From contig NZ_WJII01000001.1 in assembly GCF_009649635.1 (NCBI RefSeq), positions 806,001 to 870,000 on the forward strand: a DNA stretch of 64,000 nt. Reading direction: 5' to 3'. Position 1 is the first letter of the stretch; the number at the start of each line of letters is the position of its first letter. Shown one piece after another: positions 35,962-44,301 of the stretch. This DNA comes from Microbacterium sp. SYP-A9085 (lineage in GTDB: Bacteria > Actinomycetota > Actinomycetes > Actinomycetales > Microbacteriaceae). Below the pieces are notes generated by a model. That model searched no databases, was not told the DNA's origin, and saw nothing but the letters and a program-made list of their open reading frames with translations. The translations under genes and the position numbers were made by a program.

Positions 35962-37414
35962 CGCCGGCACCCGTCGCGGCGCGTCCCGGCGCCGACGCGG
36001 GCGGCTGTTCGCCGCCACGTTCGCGGGCGTCGTCGGCGTGCTCGCGGTGCTGGGCCTGGCCGGCGCGGCTGCCAGCGGTGTGCAGGGGCCGCGCGTCACC
36101 ACCGTGCAGATGGATCCGGATGCCGCCGCCACCGCGTCCGGCGCCCGGCTCATCGTCACGATGAACCAGTCGCTGCACGCGATCCGGTCCGCGCAGGTGA
36201 CGGTCACCCCCGACGCCGAGTTCACGGTGGACACCGCCGGTCGCGTGATGGGCGTCCGGTTCACCCTGCCGCTGCACGACGACACCGAGTACACGGTCCG
36301 CTTCACCGGCGTCACCGGGCTCGGCGGCGGCCCCGCCGCGACAGTGACCGAGCGGTTCCGCACCCCGAAGCTGCGGGTGTTCCTGCTGCAGCGGGGCGAC
36401 GGTGAGGACCGGATCCTGCACACCGATCTGCACGGCGCCGATCCCGAGCCGGTGTTCCAGCACGCGCACATCGAGGACTTCCGCGCGACCAGCGGGCACC
36501 TCGTCGTCTCGACACTCGACGACCGCGGAAAGGCCGCGCTCGTGGTCACAGACCTCGAGGGGCGGCACCGCCGCGACCTGCCGCTTCCGGGCGACGGCAC
36601 GGTCGCGTCGCTGCAGAGCGCCGACCGCGGCGAGCTCATCGGCTACACCTACTCGGACGCGAACCTCGGCCAGCCCGGTGCCCGCGAGAGCCGGCTCTAC
36701 ACCGCGTCGCTGAAGGACTCGGCCGCACGCGCCGAGCCCACGGCGGTGGCCGTCACCGGCAAAGAGCAGCGGGTCGCCGACTGGCACTTCGTGCCCGACA
36801 GCGACAGCATCCTGGTCCTCACCTACGAGGGACGGATGCTGCTGAGCAGCGCATCGGGCGAGGGTGCGGCGGATCTCGGCACCGGCGTCGCCATCGACGG
36901 CATCGGCCGGGGCTCGTCGGTGGCGGTCGTGGAGCGCGCCGACGGCATGGTGGCCGTCGACCTCACCGACGGGTCGCAGCAGCCTCTCGTGACCGCTCGG
37001 GCCGGTGCTCGGCCCGTGCCGGGCCGGATGGGCGTGGTGGTCCCCGCCCCGGGCAGGGCAGGAGGCTCGGTGCGCCCCTACACCGTGCTCGACGTCGCCG
37101 GCGGCAGCGGCGCGGGCGAGGGCGTGCCGGAGGGGACCACGGTGTACCGCGTGGCGGCGGACGGCGCGGCGGTACCGGTCTTCGACATCCCGCCGACGAC
37201 CGCCATCCTGCAGACGTGCGTGTCGCCGAGCGGCCAGTACGCCGCGGTGTCCGTCGCTCCAGACACCGTTTCGAACCCGTACGACCGGTACCTGCTGCCC
37301 ATGCCGACCCGGGTGGTCACCCACGTGATCGCGCTGGCCGAGGGCCGCCAGGTGCACGCCTTCAGTGGATTCGGCATCTCTTGGTGCCAGGTTCCGCCCC
37401 CACTCGGCCAGTGA
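35951..37414 (+). CDS. Exported protein of unknown function, Ig-like plus propeller-like
   Basis: A 487-residue protein with one N-terminal membrane segment (about 22-45) and the rest outside. Residues about 48-135 look like an Ig-like beta domain (LIVTMNQSLHAIRSAQVTVTP). From about 140 on, repeated VVTDLEG- and LYTASL-like strands suggest a beta-propeller. I cannot assign a family. The start overlaps the TIGR03943 gene by 11 bases, so it belongs to the zur operon and is a candidate new component of that transport system. Confidence 0.7.
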   Translation: MSTDAGTRRGASRRRRGRLFAATFAGVVGVLAVLGLAGAAASGVQGPRVTTVQMDPDAAATASGARLIVTMNQSLHAIRSAQVTVTPDAEFTVDTAGRVMGVRFTLPLHDDTEYTVRFTGVTGLGGGPAATVTERFRTPKLRVFLLQRGDGEDRILHTDLHGADPEPVFQHAHIEDFRATSGHLVVSTLDDRGKAALVVTDLEGRHRRDLPLPGDGTVASLQSADRGELIGYTYSDANLGQPGARESRLYTASLKDSAARAEPTAVAVTGKEQRVADWHFVPDSDSILVLTYEGRMLLSSASGEGAADLGTGVAIDGIGRGSSVAVVERADGMVAVDLTDGSQQPLVTARAGARPVPGRMGVVVPAPGRAGGSVRPYTVLDVAGGSGAGEGVPEGTTVYRVAADGAAVPVFDIPPTTAILQTCVSPSGQYAAVSVAPDTVSNPYDRYLLPMPTRVVTHVIALAEGRQVHAFSGFGISWCQVPPPLGQ

Positions 37415-37469
37415 TCGCGCCCGCGTCAGCCTGGTGCCCGCGGCGCGTTCGATCCGCGTCCCGACGGCG

Positions 37470-38195
37470 TCAGGCGCCGAGACGGGCGAACGCACGCAGC
37501 ATCCGCCCCGGCTCGGTGACGGATGCCGCCAGCACTCGCTGTGCGATCTCGGCATACTCCGCGGCGGCGAAATACCCGCCGTCGCGGTAGAACGCCATCC
37601 GCTCGGTGAACGGCAGCGGCGTCGACTCCGGGTGGAACTGCGTCGCGTACAGGCGCTGGCCGACGCGGTACGCCTGCACCGGGCACGCCTCGTTCGTGGC
37701 CAGGAGCACGGCCGACGGCGGCGCCTCGCCCGAGCCCTCCTTGTGCGCCGACAGGGCTGTGAACCGTGTTGGCAGCGCGCCGAGGATCGGGTCGCCCGCG
37801 GCCGCATCCGTGAGCCGCACCTCGGTGGGCCCCGTCGGCTCGGGATACGCGCGGCTCACGGTTCCTCCCAGCATCCGGGTCACCACACCGATCCCGTAGC
37901 ACGTGAACAGCGCGCTCACCCGGGCGTCGACGGCTGCCCCGGCGACGCGCTCGAGATCGGCCTCGACCCGCTGCTGGATGCCGGACTTGTCCTGGTCCCG
38001 ATCGGACACGTTGAACGGACTGCCGCCCACGAGGAACCCCGACCAGCGCTCGAACGCGTCCGCGGGCAGCGGTTCGCGGGTGAGATCGAGCATCTCCAGC
38101 TGCTCCTGGTCGAGCTGCGCCCCCGCGCGGAACGACGCGGATTCGGCGCGGGCCGCCTCCGCCTCGGGGCGCACGCACAGATAGACGAGCGGCAT
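37470..38195 (-). CDS. Glutamine amidotransferase class I-like protein
   Basis: A 241-residue protein with the class I GATase fold. The nucleophile Cys is in ALFTCYGIGVVTRMLGG near residue 98 and the catalytic His-Glu pair in ATQFHPES near 187. It is a stand-alone protein of the GMP-synthase-like GATase group and has no synthetase partner here, so the acceptor is unknown. TAGAAT lies six bases upstream of the ATG (leaderless). Confidence 0.83.
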   Translation of the reverse strand: MPLVYLCVRPEAEAARAESASFRAGAQLDQEQLEMLDLTREPLPADAFERWSGFLVGGSPFNVSDRDQDKSGIQQRVEADLERVAGAAVDARVSALFTCYGIGVVTRMLGGTVSRAYPEPTGPTEVRLTDAAAGDPILGALPTRFTALSAHKEGSGEAPPSAVLLATNEACPVQAYRVGQRLYATQFHPESTPLPFTERMAFYRDGGYFAAAEYAEIAQRVLAASVTEPGRMLRAFARLGA

Positions 38196-38251
38196 GGCGC
38201 GATTCTAGGCGCCGACCCACCGCGAGACGCCGGTGCCCTGCCGGAATGGCG

Positions 38252-38295
38252 GTCCCGTGCTGTCGCGTCGGGGCCGGGATGCGGCATCCCGGGAC
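38252..38295 (+). repeat. Palindromic repeat family C, copy 3 (44 bp)
   Basis: GTCCCGTGCTGTCGC opens the element and GCGGCATCCCGGGAC closes it. The centre holds a further inverted repeat CGGGATGC-G-GCATCCCG. It lies between the divergent amidotransferase and glycosylase genes. Confidence 0.72.
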
Positions 38296-38382
38296 GGAAA
38301 GTCCCCGCCTTGCCCCGCGCACCCCGCCACCCGCGGCGTATCGTGGAGCCAGGCGCCGGCCCGCACGCGCCGCCCGCACGAC

Positions 38383-39090
38383 ATGACAGACACGACATCC
38401 GACGCCCCGGCGACCACATCCCTGCGCCCGGCCACCCGCACTGAACTCTTGGCGCTGCCTGTCGACGTCGCGCCGCGCCTGCTCGGCGGAGTGCTCACGG
38501 TGACCGTCGACGGCGAGACCGTCGCCCTGCGGATCACCGAGGTCGAGGCCTACCACGGCAAGGGCACCGGACCGGTTCCGGACCCGGGCTCGCACGCCCG
38601 CATGGGCTACACGAAACGCAACGCCACGATGTGGGGCGATCCCGGCCACCTCTACGTCTACCTGAGCCACGGGATCCACTCCTGCGCCAACGTCGTCTGC
38701 GGGCCGCAGGGTGAGGCCGGCGGAATCCTGCTGCGCGCCGGCGAGATCGTCGACGGCCTCGACATCGCCCGCCGACGCCGCCCCGCCGCGCGCACCGACC
38801 GCGAACTGGCCCGCGGTCCGGGCCGGCTCGGGGATGCCATGGGCCTGCGCCATGCGCTGCACGACGGCATCGATGTCGTCGACCCGACGCCGTTCGGCGG
38901 CGCCGTCGCGTCCCTGCAGCTGCCCTCGATCCCGCTGGAGACGGTGGCATCCGGTCCCCGCGTCGGCATCGCCGGTCTGGCCGGAACCGACGCGTTTCCG
39001 TGGCGCTACTGGGTCCCCGGCGACCGCTCCGTGTCGCCGTTCCGCTGGGGTCGCGGAGCCGCCGAGGCGGCGCTTGCCGCACGGACGTGA
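38383..39090 (+). CDS. mpg: DNA-3-methyladenine glycosylase
   Basis: A 235-residue AAG/Mpg-type base-excision glycosylase that removes alkylated purines. Key segments are LLGGVLTV, ITEVEAYHGKGTGPVPDPGSHA, TKRNATMWGDPGHLYVYLSHGIH with the catalytic Glu in TEVEAY, and ARGPGRLGDAMGL. The start ATG is chosen on family length. A -10-like TATCGT lies 39 bases upstream; no ribosome site is obvious. Confidence 0.92.
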   Translation: MTDTTSDAPATTSLRPATRTELLALPVDVAPRLLGGVLTVTVDGETVALRITEVEAYHGKGTGPVPDPGSHARMGYTKRNATMWGDPGHLYVYLSHGIHSCANVVCGPQGEAGGILLRAGEIVDGLDIARRRRPAARTDRELARGPGRLGDAMGLRHALHDGIDVVDPTPFGGAVASLQLPSIPLETVASGPRVGIAGLAGTDAFPWRYWVPGDRSVSPFRWGRGAAEAALAART

Positions 39091-39159
39091 CATCCCCAGC
39101 GAACTGGACTAAGGTCGGCCGGACTACCGCCAGCTGTGAAAGGGGAAGCGAGTATCACC

Positions 39160-39270
39160 ATGGCTGATAAGAGCAACGCCAAGAAGGCCCCGCAGGCCAG
39201 TCTCAAGGAGAAGCGCGCGCAGAAGAAGGAGCGCGCGCAGGAGTCCACGGTCAAGGCGCGCAAGCGCTGA
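39160..39270 (+). CDS. 36-residue Lys/Arg-rich protein
   Basis: A tiny protein, MADKSNAKKAPQASLKEKRA at its start and about 45 percent basic throughout, with no hydrophobic segment. AAAGGGGAAGCG lies ahead of the ATG, and TAAGGT about 50 bases upstream could be its -10. Codon use is as GC-biased as in neighbours, which supports a real gene. Function unknown; the composition suggests a nucleic-acid or ribosome contact, and it sits beside ribosomal protein and HU genes. Confidence 0.72.
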   Translation: MADKSNAKKAPQASLKEKRAQKKERAQESTVKARKR

Positions 39271-39282
39271 TCGATTGCGCGG

Positions 39283-39318
39283 GATGCCTCGCGTCGGCCA
39301 GTGGGACGGCCGAGGCGG
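39283..39318 (+). terminator. Possible hairpin terminator after the 36-residue gene
   Basis: GCCTC and CGGCC on the left pair with GGCCGAGGC on the right around the loop AGTGGGAC, with a small bulge. It would separate the small gene from the ribosomal protein promoter. Confidence 0.4.
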
Positions 39319-39362
39319 GGTTCCCGCCCGCCCCTCCGTCCAGCCGGCACGCCCCGCCGTGC

Positions 39363-39512
39363 TAAACTGACTCCTTGTCTGCGCGCACTCCAGCGTGCAG
39401 TTCGCGCCCCATCCTCGATCGTCGACCGGAAACGGTCGGGTTCGTGCTGGAGTGCAGACAAGGGATCTTGGGTGGCGCCGTCCGGCGTCACGGTACAGAG
39501 GGAGACATCACC
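39363..39512 (+). promoter_or_regulatory. Promoter and structured leader RNA of rpmB-rpmG-rpsN
   Basis: A -10 box TAAACT (39363-39368) is followed by a long stem: 39373-39394 pairs with 39446-39463 over two nine-base helices (CCTTGTCTG and CACTCCAGC with their complements), leaving a four-base CGCG bulge. Inside lies a hairpin GACCG-GAAA-CGGTC (39424-39437) capped by a GNRA tetraloop. About 50 bases of linker with GAGGGAGA lead to the rpmB ATG. Such a layout suggests autogenous control by one of the encoded ribosomal proteins. No Zur box is present. Confidence 0.7.
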
Positions 39513-39749
39513 ATGGCTGCAGTGTGCCAGGTGACCGGCGCGGTTCCCGGCTTCGGTCACAACATCTCGCACTCGCACCGTCGGACGAAGCGCCGCTTCG
39601 ACCCGAACGTGCAGAAGAAGACCTACTTCGTCCCGTCGCTGGGTCGTAAGGTCACCCTGAACGTGTCCGCCAAGGGCATCAAGGTGATCGACGCGCGCGG
39701 CATCGAGTCGGTCGTGAAGGACCTGATCGCGAAGGGTGTGAAGCTCTGA
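39513..39749 (+). CDS. rpmB: 50S ribosomal protein L28
   Basis: A 78-residue L28 with the hallmark [21 protein letters not shown] and [17 protein letters not shown]. Only one Cys is present, so it is the zinc-free form. GAGGGAGACATCACC precedes the ATG. The stop overlaps the L33 start (TGATG). Confidence 0.97.
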   Translation: MAAVCQVTGAVPGFGHNISHSHRRTKRRFDPNVQKKTYFVPSLGRKVTLNVSAKGIKVIDARGIESVVKDLIAKGVKL

Positions 39750-39919
39750 TGGCCAAGAAGGCTCAGGACGTCCGTCCGATCATCAAGCTGCGTTCGACCG
39801 CGGGCACGGGGTACACCTACGTGACCAAGAAGAACCGCCGCAACAACCCCGACCGCATCGTGCTGAAGAAGTACGACCCCATCGTGCGCAAGCACGTCGA
39901 CTTCCGAGAGGAGCGCTGA
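39749..39919 (+). CDS. rpmG: 50S ribosomal protein L33
   Basis: A 56-residue L33: [20 protein letters not shown] and [17 protein letters not shown] are the family core. The zinc-binding Cys pairs of the C+ form are absent, so this is the zinc-independent form. It shares one base with the rpmB stop and lies four bases before rpsN. Confidence 0.97.
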   Translation: MAKKAQDVRPIIKLRSTAGTGYTYVTKKNRRNNPDRIVLKKYDPIVRKHVDFREER

Positions 39920-39923
39920 TCGC

Positions 39924-40229
39924 ATGGCGAAGAAGAGCAAGATCGCGCGCAACAACCAGCGCGCAGAGGTCGTGGCCCGCTACGCCGAGAAGCGCGCTCA
40001 GCTGAAGAAGCAGCTCATCGACCCGAACGCGAGCGACGAGGAGCGCGAGGCCGCCCGCGTCGGCCTGCAGAAGCTCCCGCGCGACGCGTCGCCGGTGCGC
40101 CTGCGCAACCGCGATGTCATCGACGGCCGCCCGCGCGGCCACCTGTCGAAGTTCGGCATCTCGCGCGTGCGCTTCCGCGACATGGCGCACCGTGGCGAGC
40201 TGCCCGGCGTGACCAAGTCGAGCTGGTAA
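39924..40229 (+). CDS. rpsN: 30S ribosomal protein S14 (long, zinc-free form)
   Basis: A 101-residue S14 with [20 protein letters not shown] in place of the CxxC zinc ribbon of the short form, and the C-terminal [21 protein letters not shown] core. GAGAGGAGCG precedes the ATG. It closes the three-gene operon. Confidence 0.97.
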   Translation: MAKKSKIARNNQRAEVVARYAEKRAQLKKQLIDPNASDEEREAARVGLQKLPRDASPVRLRNRDVIDGRPRGHLSKFGISRVRFRDMAHRGELPGVTKSSW

Positions 40230-40241
40230 GCACCACTCATC

Positions 40242-40278
40242 CGGATGGCCGGAGTCCCTCGGGGGCTCCGGCCATCCG
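40242..40278 (+). terminator. Terminator of the ribosomal protein operon
   Basis: CGGATGGCCGGAG pairs perfectly over 13 bases with CTCCGGCCATCCG around an 11-base loop, starting 13 bases after the rpsN stop. No U-tract. Confidence 0.8.
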
Positions 40279-40425
40279 TGTCTGCGCACGGCGGCAGCCT
40301 GCCGCCTCGTTCGTCCGGCCGCGAGGGCTCAGAGCAAGGCGCTGGTGGACCCGGATGCCACTCCCGTCACATCCGTCACAGAATAGGCCGCGACACGCCG
40401 GTGAAGATCGCGCCGGACGCCGGGA

Positions 40426-40458
40426 AATCCGCGTGATTCCGCGGATTCTTGGTACATT
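40426..40458 (+). promoter_or_regulatory. HU gene promoter with inverted repeat
   Basis: A perfect inverted repeat AATCCGCG-TGATTC-CGCGGATT ends five bases before the candidate -10 TACATT (40453-40458). It would cover the -35 region, so it looks like an operator. The rest of 40279-40547 is the upstream flank and a leader of about 80 bases without other clear features. Confidence 0.5.
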
Positions 40459-40547
40459 CGTCGCGGTCGATCCGACCAGCCGGGGGGCACACCGTCCTTC
40501 GGTCCGCACAGAACGACGGCGGTCCGCCGTCTGGAGGACACACCCAC

Positions 40548-40835
40548 ATGGCTGACAAGTCCATCACCAAGACCGAACTCGTTGCGAGCATCGCCAGCGC
40601 GACCGGCCAGAGCCAGGCCGTCGTCTCGGGCGTCCTCGACTCCCTCTTCTCTACCGTCTCCGCGGCCGTCGCCAAGGGCAGCAAGGTCTCGATCCCCGGC
40701 TGGATCGCGTTCGAGCAGGTCGCCACGGCCGCCCGCACCGGCCGCAACCCGCAGACCGGCGCCGAGATCAAGATCCCGGCCGGCAAGCGCGTCAAGGTGA
40801 CCGCGGGCTCCAAGCTCAAGGCCGCCGTCAAGTAA
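40548..40835 (+). CDS. hup: DNA-binding protein HU
   Basis: A 95-residue HU-family nucleoid protein: KTELVASIASATGQSQAVVSGVL at the start, then GSKVSIPGWIAFEQVATAARTGRNPQTGAEI, whose GRNPQTG part forms the DNA-binding arm with the family's intercalating Pro. CTGGAGGACACACCC precedes the ATG. Short actinobacterial HU without the Lys/Ala-rich tail of the mycobacterial type. Confidence 0.96.
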   Translation: MADKSITKTELVASIASATGQSQAVVSGVLDSLFSTVSAAVAKGSKVSIPGWIAFEQVATAARTGRNPQTGAEIKIPAGKRVKVTAGSKLKAAVK

Positions 40836-40852
40836 CGCCGAGGACCACCTCG

Positions 40853-40892
40853 TCGAGAGGGGGATGCCGCACCAGCGGCATCCCCCTCTCGA
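40853..40892 (+). terminator. Terminator of the HU gene
   Basis: An uninterrupted 18-base stem (TCGAGAGGGGGATGCCGC and its complement) capped by the tetraloop ACCA, 17 bases after the stop. Confidence 0.85.
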
Positions 40893-40940
40893 CACTGCGC
40901 AGCCTCGCCCCGCAGGGTCGAACCCGCTTAGGCTTGAAGG

Positions 40941-42992
40941 GTGATCCCCACTCCCGCGCCCCGGGGCGCTGCCGCGCCGCGCGGCGCGTCGGAGCGTGCG
41001 GTCCCCTCCCGCTCGCTCCGGGCCGTCGGTCCCGCGCTCCTGGTCGTGGCCGCGCTGGTCACGGCGGTCTGGGCGCTCGCGTACGGCGGAGGAGCGGCGC
41101 CGCTGCAGCTCGGCGATCCCGGTCCCGCCGTCCGGTGGGGGCTGCCCCTGGTCACGCTGGTCGTGAACCTCTCCGCCGCGGGCATGTGCGGCAGCCTCGT
41201 GGTCGCCCTTTTCGCCCTGCGTGCGGGGGAGAAGCCGTTCGACCTGGCACTGGTCACGGCATCCATCTCCGCCGCCGTGTTCACGGTCGCGGCGGGGATC
41301 ACCGGGTTCCTCACGTTCGTGCTCACGTTCAATCCGACGGTGGGCCTGGACAACACGTTCGGGTCGCAGTTGGGCAGCTGGCTGACGACGACCGAGTCCG
41401 GCCGCACCTGGCTGATCACGACGCTCGCCGGCGCCGTCATCACCGTGGCGGCGTTCGCGGTACGGGGCTGGACGGCGACGCTGGTGCTCGGGATGCTCGC
41501 GCTCGCCTCGCTCATCCCGATGGGCACGCAGGGCCACTCCGGGGAGCTCGCCTCGCACGACGTCGCGGTCACCGCGATGATCCTGCACATGATCGGCGCC
41601 GCCGTATGGCTGGGCGGGCTCGTGCTGATAGTGCTGATCCGTCCCGCGATGGACCGCGCCGGCATCGCCGACGTGCTCTCGCGGTATTCCTCGATCGCCC
41701 TCGTCGCGTTCGTCGTCGTCGGCGTCTCGGGCATCGCCCGCGCGATGGTGGGCCTGGGCGGGTGGGATGCCCTCGCCTCCGGCTACGGCACGCTGGTGGT
41801 CGTCAAGGCCGCCGCACTGATAGTGCTCGGCATGTTCGGCGCGCTGTACCGCACGCGCCTCATCGCCGGGATGACGAAGGATGGTGGGGCGCGGCGCTTC
41901 TGGTCGTTCGTCGTCGCCGAACTGGTGATCATGGGCGTCGCCAGCGGCGCCGCGGTCGCCCTGGCCCGCACGCCCCCGCCGACCGGCTCCCAAGTGCCGC
42001 TGTCGCAGACGCCGGCCGAGATCCTCACCCAGTCGCCGCTGCCGCCCGAGCTGACGATAGTGCGGTGGTTCACCGAGTGGGATATCGACCTGCTGTGGCT
42101 GGTGGTCTGCGCGTTCGGCCTCTTCTTCTACCTCGCCGGCGTGCGGCGGCTGCGTCGCCGCGGCGACCGGTGGCCGATCCTGCGCACCGTGTCCTGGACC
42201 GCCGGGATGCTGCTGCTGTTCTGGGTCACCTGCGGGCCCATCAACGCCTACCAGGACTACATGTTCAGCGTGCACATGGTCGGCCACATGCTGCTGAACA
42301 TGGCGATCCCGGTGCTGCTCGTGCCCGGGGCTCCGGTCACGCTCGCGCTGCGGGCGATAGCGAAGCGGCACGACGACACCCGCGGGGCGCGGGAGTGGAT
42401 CATGTGGGCCGTGCACACACCGTACGCGCGGGTGATCACCAACCCGGTCGTGGCGGCCGTGATCTTCGGCGTCTCGCTGTGGGTGTTCTACTTCACCGAC
42501 CTGTTCCGCTGGGCGATGACCGACCACCTCGGCCACGAGTGGATGATCGTCCACTTCCTCATCGCCGGATACCTGTTCGTGCAGTCCCTGGTCGGCATCG
42601 ACCCGGTGCCGTACCGGCTGCCGCACTCAATGCGCCTGGTGATCCTCATCCTCGTGATGGCCACGCACGCATTCTTCGGCATCACGATCATGATGCAGTC
42701 CGGTCTCATGCTCGCCGACTGGTTCGGCGCCATGGGCCGCACCTGGGGCGCGACGCCGATGATGGACCAGTACGTCGGCGGCGGCGCGGCCTGGTCGATC
42801 GGCGAGCTGCCGACCCTGATCCTGTCGATCGTCGTGGGCGTGCAGTGGAGCCAGAGCGACGCGCGCGCCGAGCGGCGCCGGGATCGCCACGCCGACCGCA
42901 CCGGCGACGCGGAGCTCGTCGCGTACAACGCGAAGCTCGCCGCCCTTGCCGACCGCGACGCGCGCGACGCGGACCGCGGCGCCCGGATCTGA
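40941..42992 (+). CDS. CopD-CtaG fusion, copper / cytochrome oxidase assembly membrane protein
   Basis: A 683-residue protein of about 15 membrane segments joining two families. Residues about 30-340 match CopD-like copper transport proteins (MGTQGHSGELASHDVAVTAMILHMIGAAVWLGG, read in parts, with the conserved His). Residues about 370-640 match the CtaG/caa3 assembly family (DYMFSVHMVGHMLLNMAIPVLL, HLGHEWMIVHFLIAGYLFV). The fusion is common in Actinobacteria and likely serves copper delivery to cytochrome oxidase. TAGGCT lies six bases ahead of the GTG (leaderless). Confidence 0.92.
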   Translation: MIPTPAPRGAAAPRGASERAVPSRSLRAVGPALLVVAALVTAVWALAYGGGAAPLQLGDPGPAVRWGLPLVTLVVNLSAAGMCGSLVVALFALRAGEKPFDLALVTASISAAVFTVAAGITGFLTFVLTFNPTVGLDNTFGSQLGSWLTTTESGRTWLITTLAGAVITVAAFAVRGWTATLVLGMLALASLIPMGTQGHSGELASHDVAVTAMILHMIGAAVWLGGLVLIVLIRPAMDRAGIADVLSRYSSIALVAFVVVGVSGIARAMVGLGGWDALASGYGTLVVVKAAALIVLGMFGALYRTRLIAGMTKDGGARRFWSFVVAELVIMGVASGAAVALARTPPPTGSQVPLSQTPAEILTQSPLPPELTIVRWFTEWDIDLLWLVVCAFGLFFYLAGVRRLRRRGDRWPILRTVSWTAGMLLLFWVTCGPINAYQDYMFSVHMVGHMLLNMAIPVLLVPGAPVTLALRAIAKRHDDTRGAREWIMWAVHTPYARVITNPVVAAVIFGVSLWVFYFTDLFRWAMTDHLGHEWMIVHFLIAGYLFVQSLVGIDPVPYRLPHSMRLVILILVMATHAFFGITIMMQSGLMLADWFGAMGRTWGATPMMDQYVGGGAAWSIGELPTLILSIVVGVQWSQSDARAERRRDRHADRTGDAELVAYNAKLAALADRDARDADRGARI

Positions 42993-43035
42993 CCCGCGAT
43001 GCGCCTGGCCTCCGTGCGCCGGACGCGCGACGCGA

Positions 43036-44220
43036 TCAGTCGGTGTCGGGTGCGCTGACCCGGATCGACGCGGTGCCGCTCGGAGAGATCTCGATGGTGC
43101 CGACCATAGCGAACGGGACATCCTCGTCGACGTGGCGGAGGGATCCGTCGTAGATCGAGCGGATGCCGACGACGATGTGTGCGAGCCCGTCCGTTGGCGG
43201 GATCGCCCACCCCTCGCCGGCCGGCTTCACCGCGATCTTCGGCATCGCACGGATCGACCACTTCGGCAGCCCGTCGATGCGGTTCTGCACGACGAAGCCG
43301 AACGGGCATCCGGTCGGCTGCAGCACCTGCTGGGTGGCGCAGCTGTTGAGGAAGTCCTCCACCCGGTCCTGCACGACCTGCACGAACGTGCTCGTGGCCT
43401 GCGTCCGCACCTCGACCGGAACGCTCTTCAGCGGCGCGTCGGAGAGCACCGCGATGCCGGGGGAGAACGAGATCGGGGTGTCCACCTTCACGGAGTACAG
43501 CCCGGGCGAGAACACCAGGAGCGGCACAGCAGCGGCCGGGTCGACCTCCGCGCCGCCGACCTGCCGCTTGTCGATGCGGAAGCCGTTCACGTCGAACGTC
43601 ATCGATCCGTGCACGGTGAGATCCACCACGGCGAGCGGGCTGCGGGCGAACCGCCAGGTCGGGACGAATCCGATGGTGCCGGCCTGCTCCACGGCGAACG
43701 TCGTCGACCCCGGGTAGCCGCCCGCGCGGTACGAGGCGGTCACCGAGACCACCCCGTCGAGGGTGCGCTCGGAGTCGATCCGGATGTCGGTCAGCTGGGC
43801 CAGCGCCGCCTGGCGCAGCAGCGCCTCGGACGCGCCCTTCGGCAGCCCCGCGGCCTGAAGCTCCGTGCGGTCCACGGCCACCCCGGGCACGTGCAGCGCG
43901 TCCGCGGCGTGCCCGGCGGCCAGCAGCGACAGGTACTGCTGCACGAACGCGGACGGACTGTACAGCGCCCGGTAAACGAACACGCCTCCGACGGCCAGGC
44001 CCGCCAGCAGGATCGCGACCGTCACCACGATCACGGTGAGGTCGCGGCCGAGGCGCGAGCGCCGGGCCGGGATGCCGTCGTTCGGCGGTTGCGCCGCCGT
44101 CGCGGGAGCGGTCCCCGGCGTGGGCAGCGGTCGGGCCGGCGCGGCCGCGACGTCCGTCATGCCGGCGGCATGCGGCGCCTGCGGCGCGTGCGCCGTCGCA
44201 TCCGTCGCTGCGTGCTCCAC
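43036..44220 (-). CDS. Single-pass membrane protein of unknown function
   Basis: A 394-residue protein: a Pro/Ala-rich cytoplasmic N-terminus (1-55), one membrane segment (about 60-84) and an outer region of about 300 residues with two Cys close together (NSCATQQVLQPTGCPFGF near 315) that could form a disulfide. No family is recognised. Actinobacterial surface proteins of this layout are often called hypothetical. TAGACT lies six bases before the GTG, fixing the start as leaderless. Confidence 0.72.
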   Translation of the reverse strand: MEHAATDATAHAPQAPHAAGMTDVAAAPARPLPTPGTAPATAAQPPNDGIPARRSRLGRDLTVIVVTVAILLAGLAVGGVFVYRALYSPSAFVQQYLSLLAAGHAADALHVPGVAVDRTELQAAGLPKGASEALLRQAALAQLTDIRIDSERTLDGVVSVTASYRAGGYPGSTTFAVEQAGTIGFVPTWRFARSPLAVVDLTVHGSMTFDVNGFRIDKRQVGGAEVDPAAAVPLLVFSPGLYSVKVDTPISFSPGIAVLSDAPLKSVPVEVRTQATSTFVQVVQDRVEDFLNSCATQQVLQPTGCPFGFVVQNRIDGLPKWSIRAMPKIAVKPAGEGWAIPPTDGLAHIVVGIRSIYDGSLRHVDEDVPFAMVGTIEISPSGTASIRVSAPDTD

Positions 44221-44301
44221 CTGATCAGTCTAGGAAACGACGTCCGAGAGGGGCCTGTGGACGACATCCCGCGTCGCACGGCCGCCGCCTACCATGGACG
44301 G

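Noticed and set aside
39363..40229. Zur-controlled, zinc-free ribosomal protein paralogues
   Set aside because: L28, L33 and S14 are indeed zinc-free forms, as in some Zur regulons, but no box like TGAGAAC...TTCTCA lies upstream. In this family the cluster is probably the normal housekeeping set.
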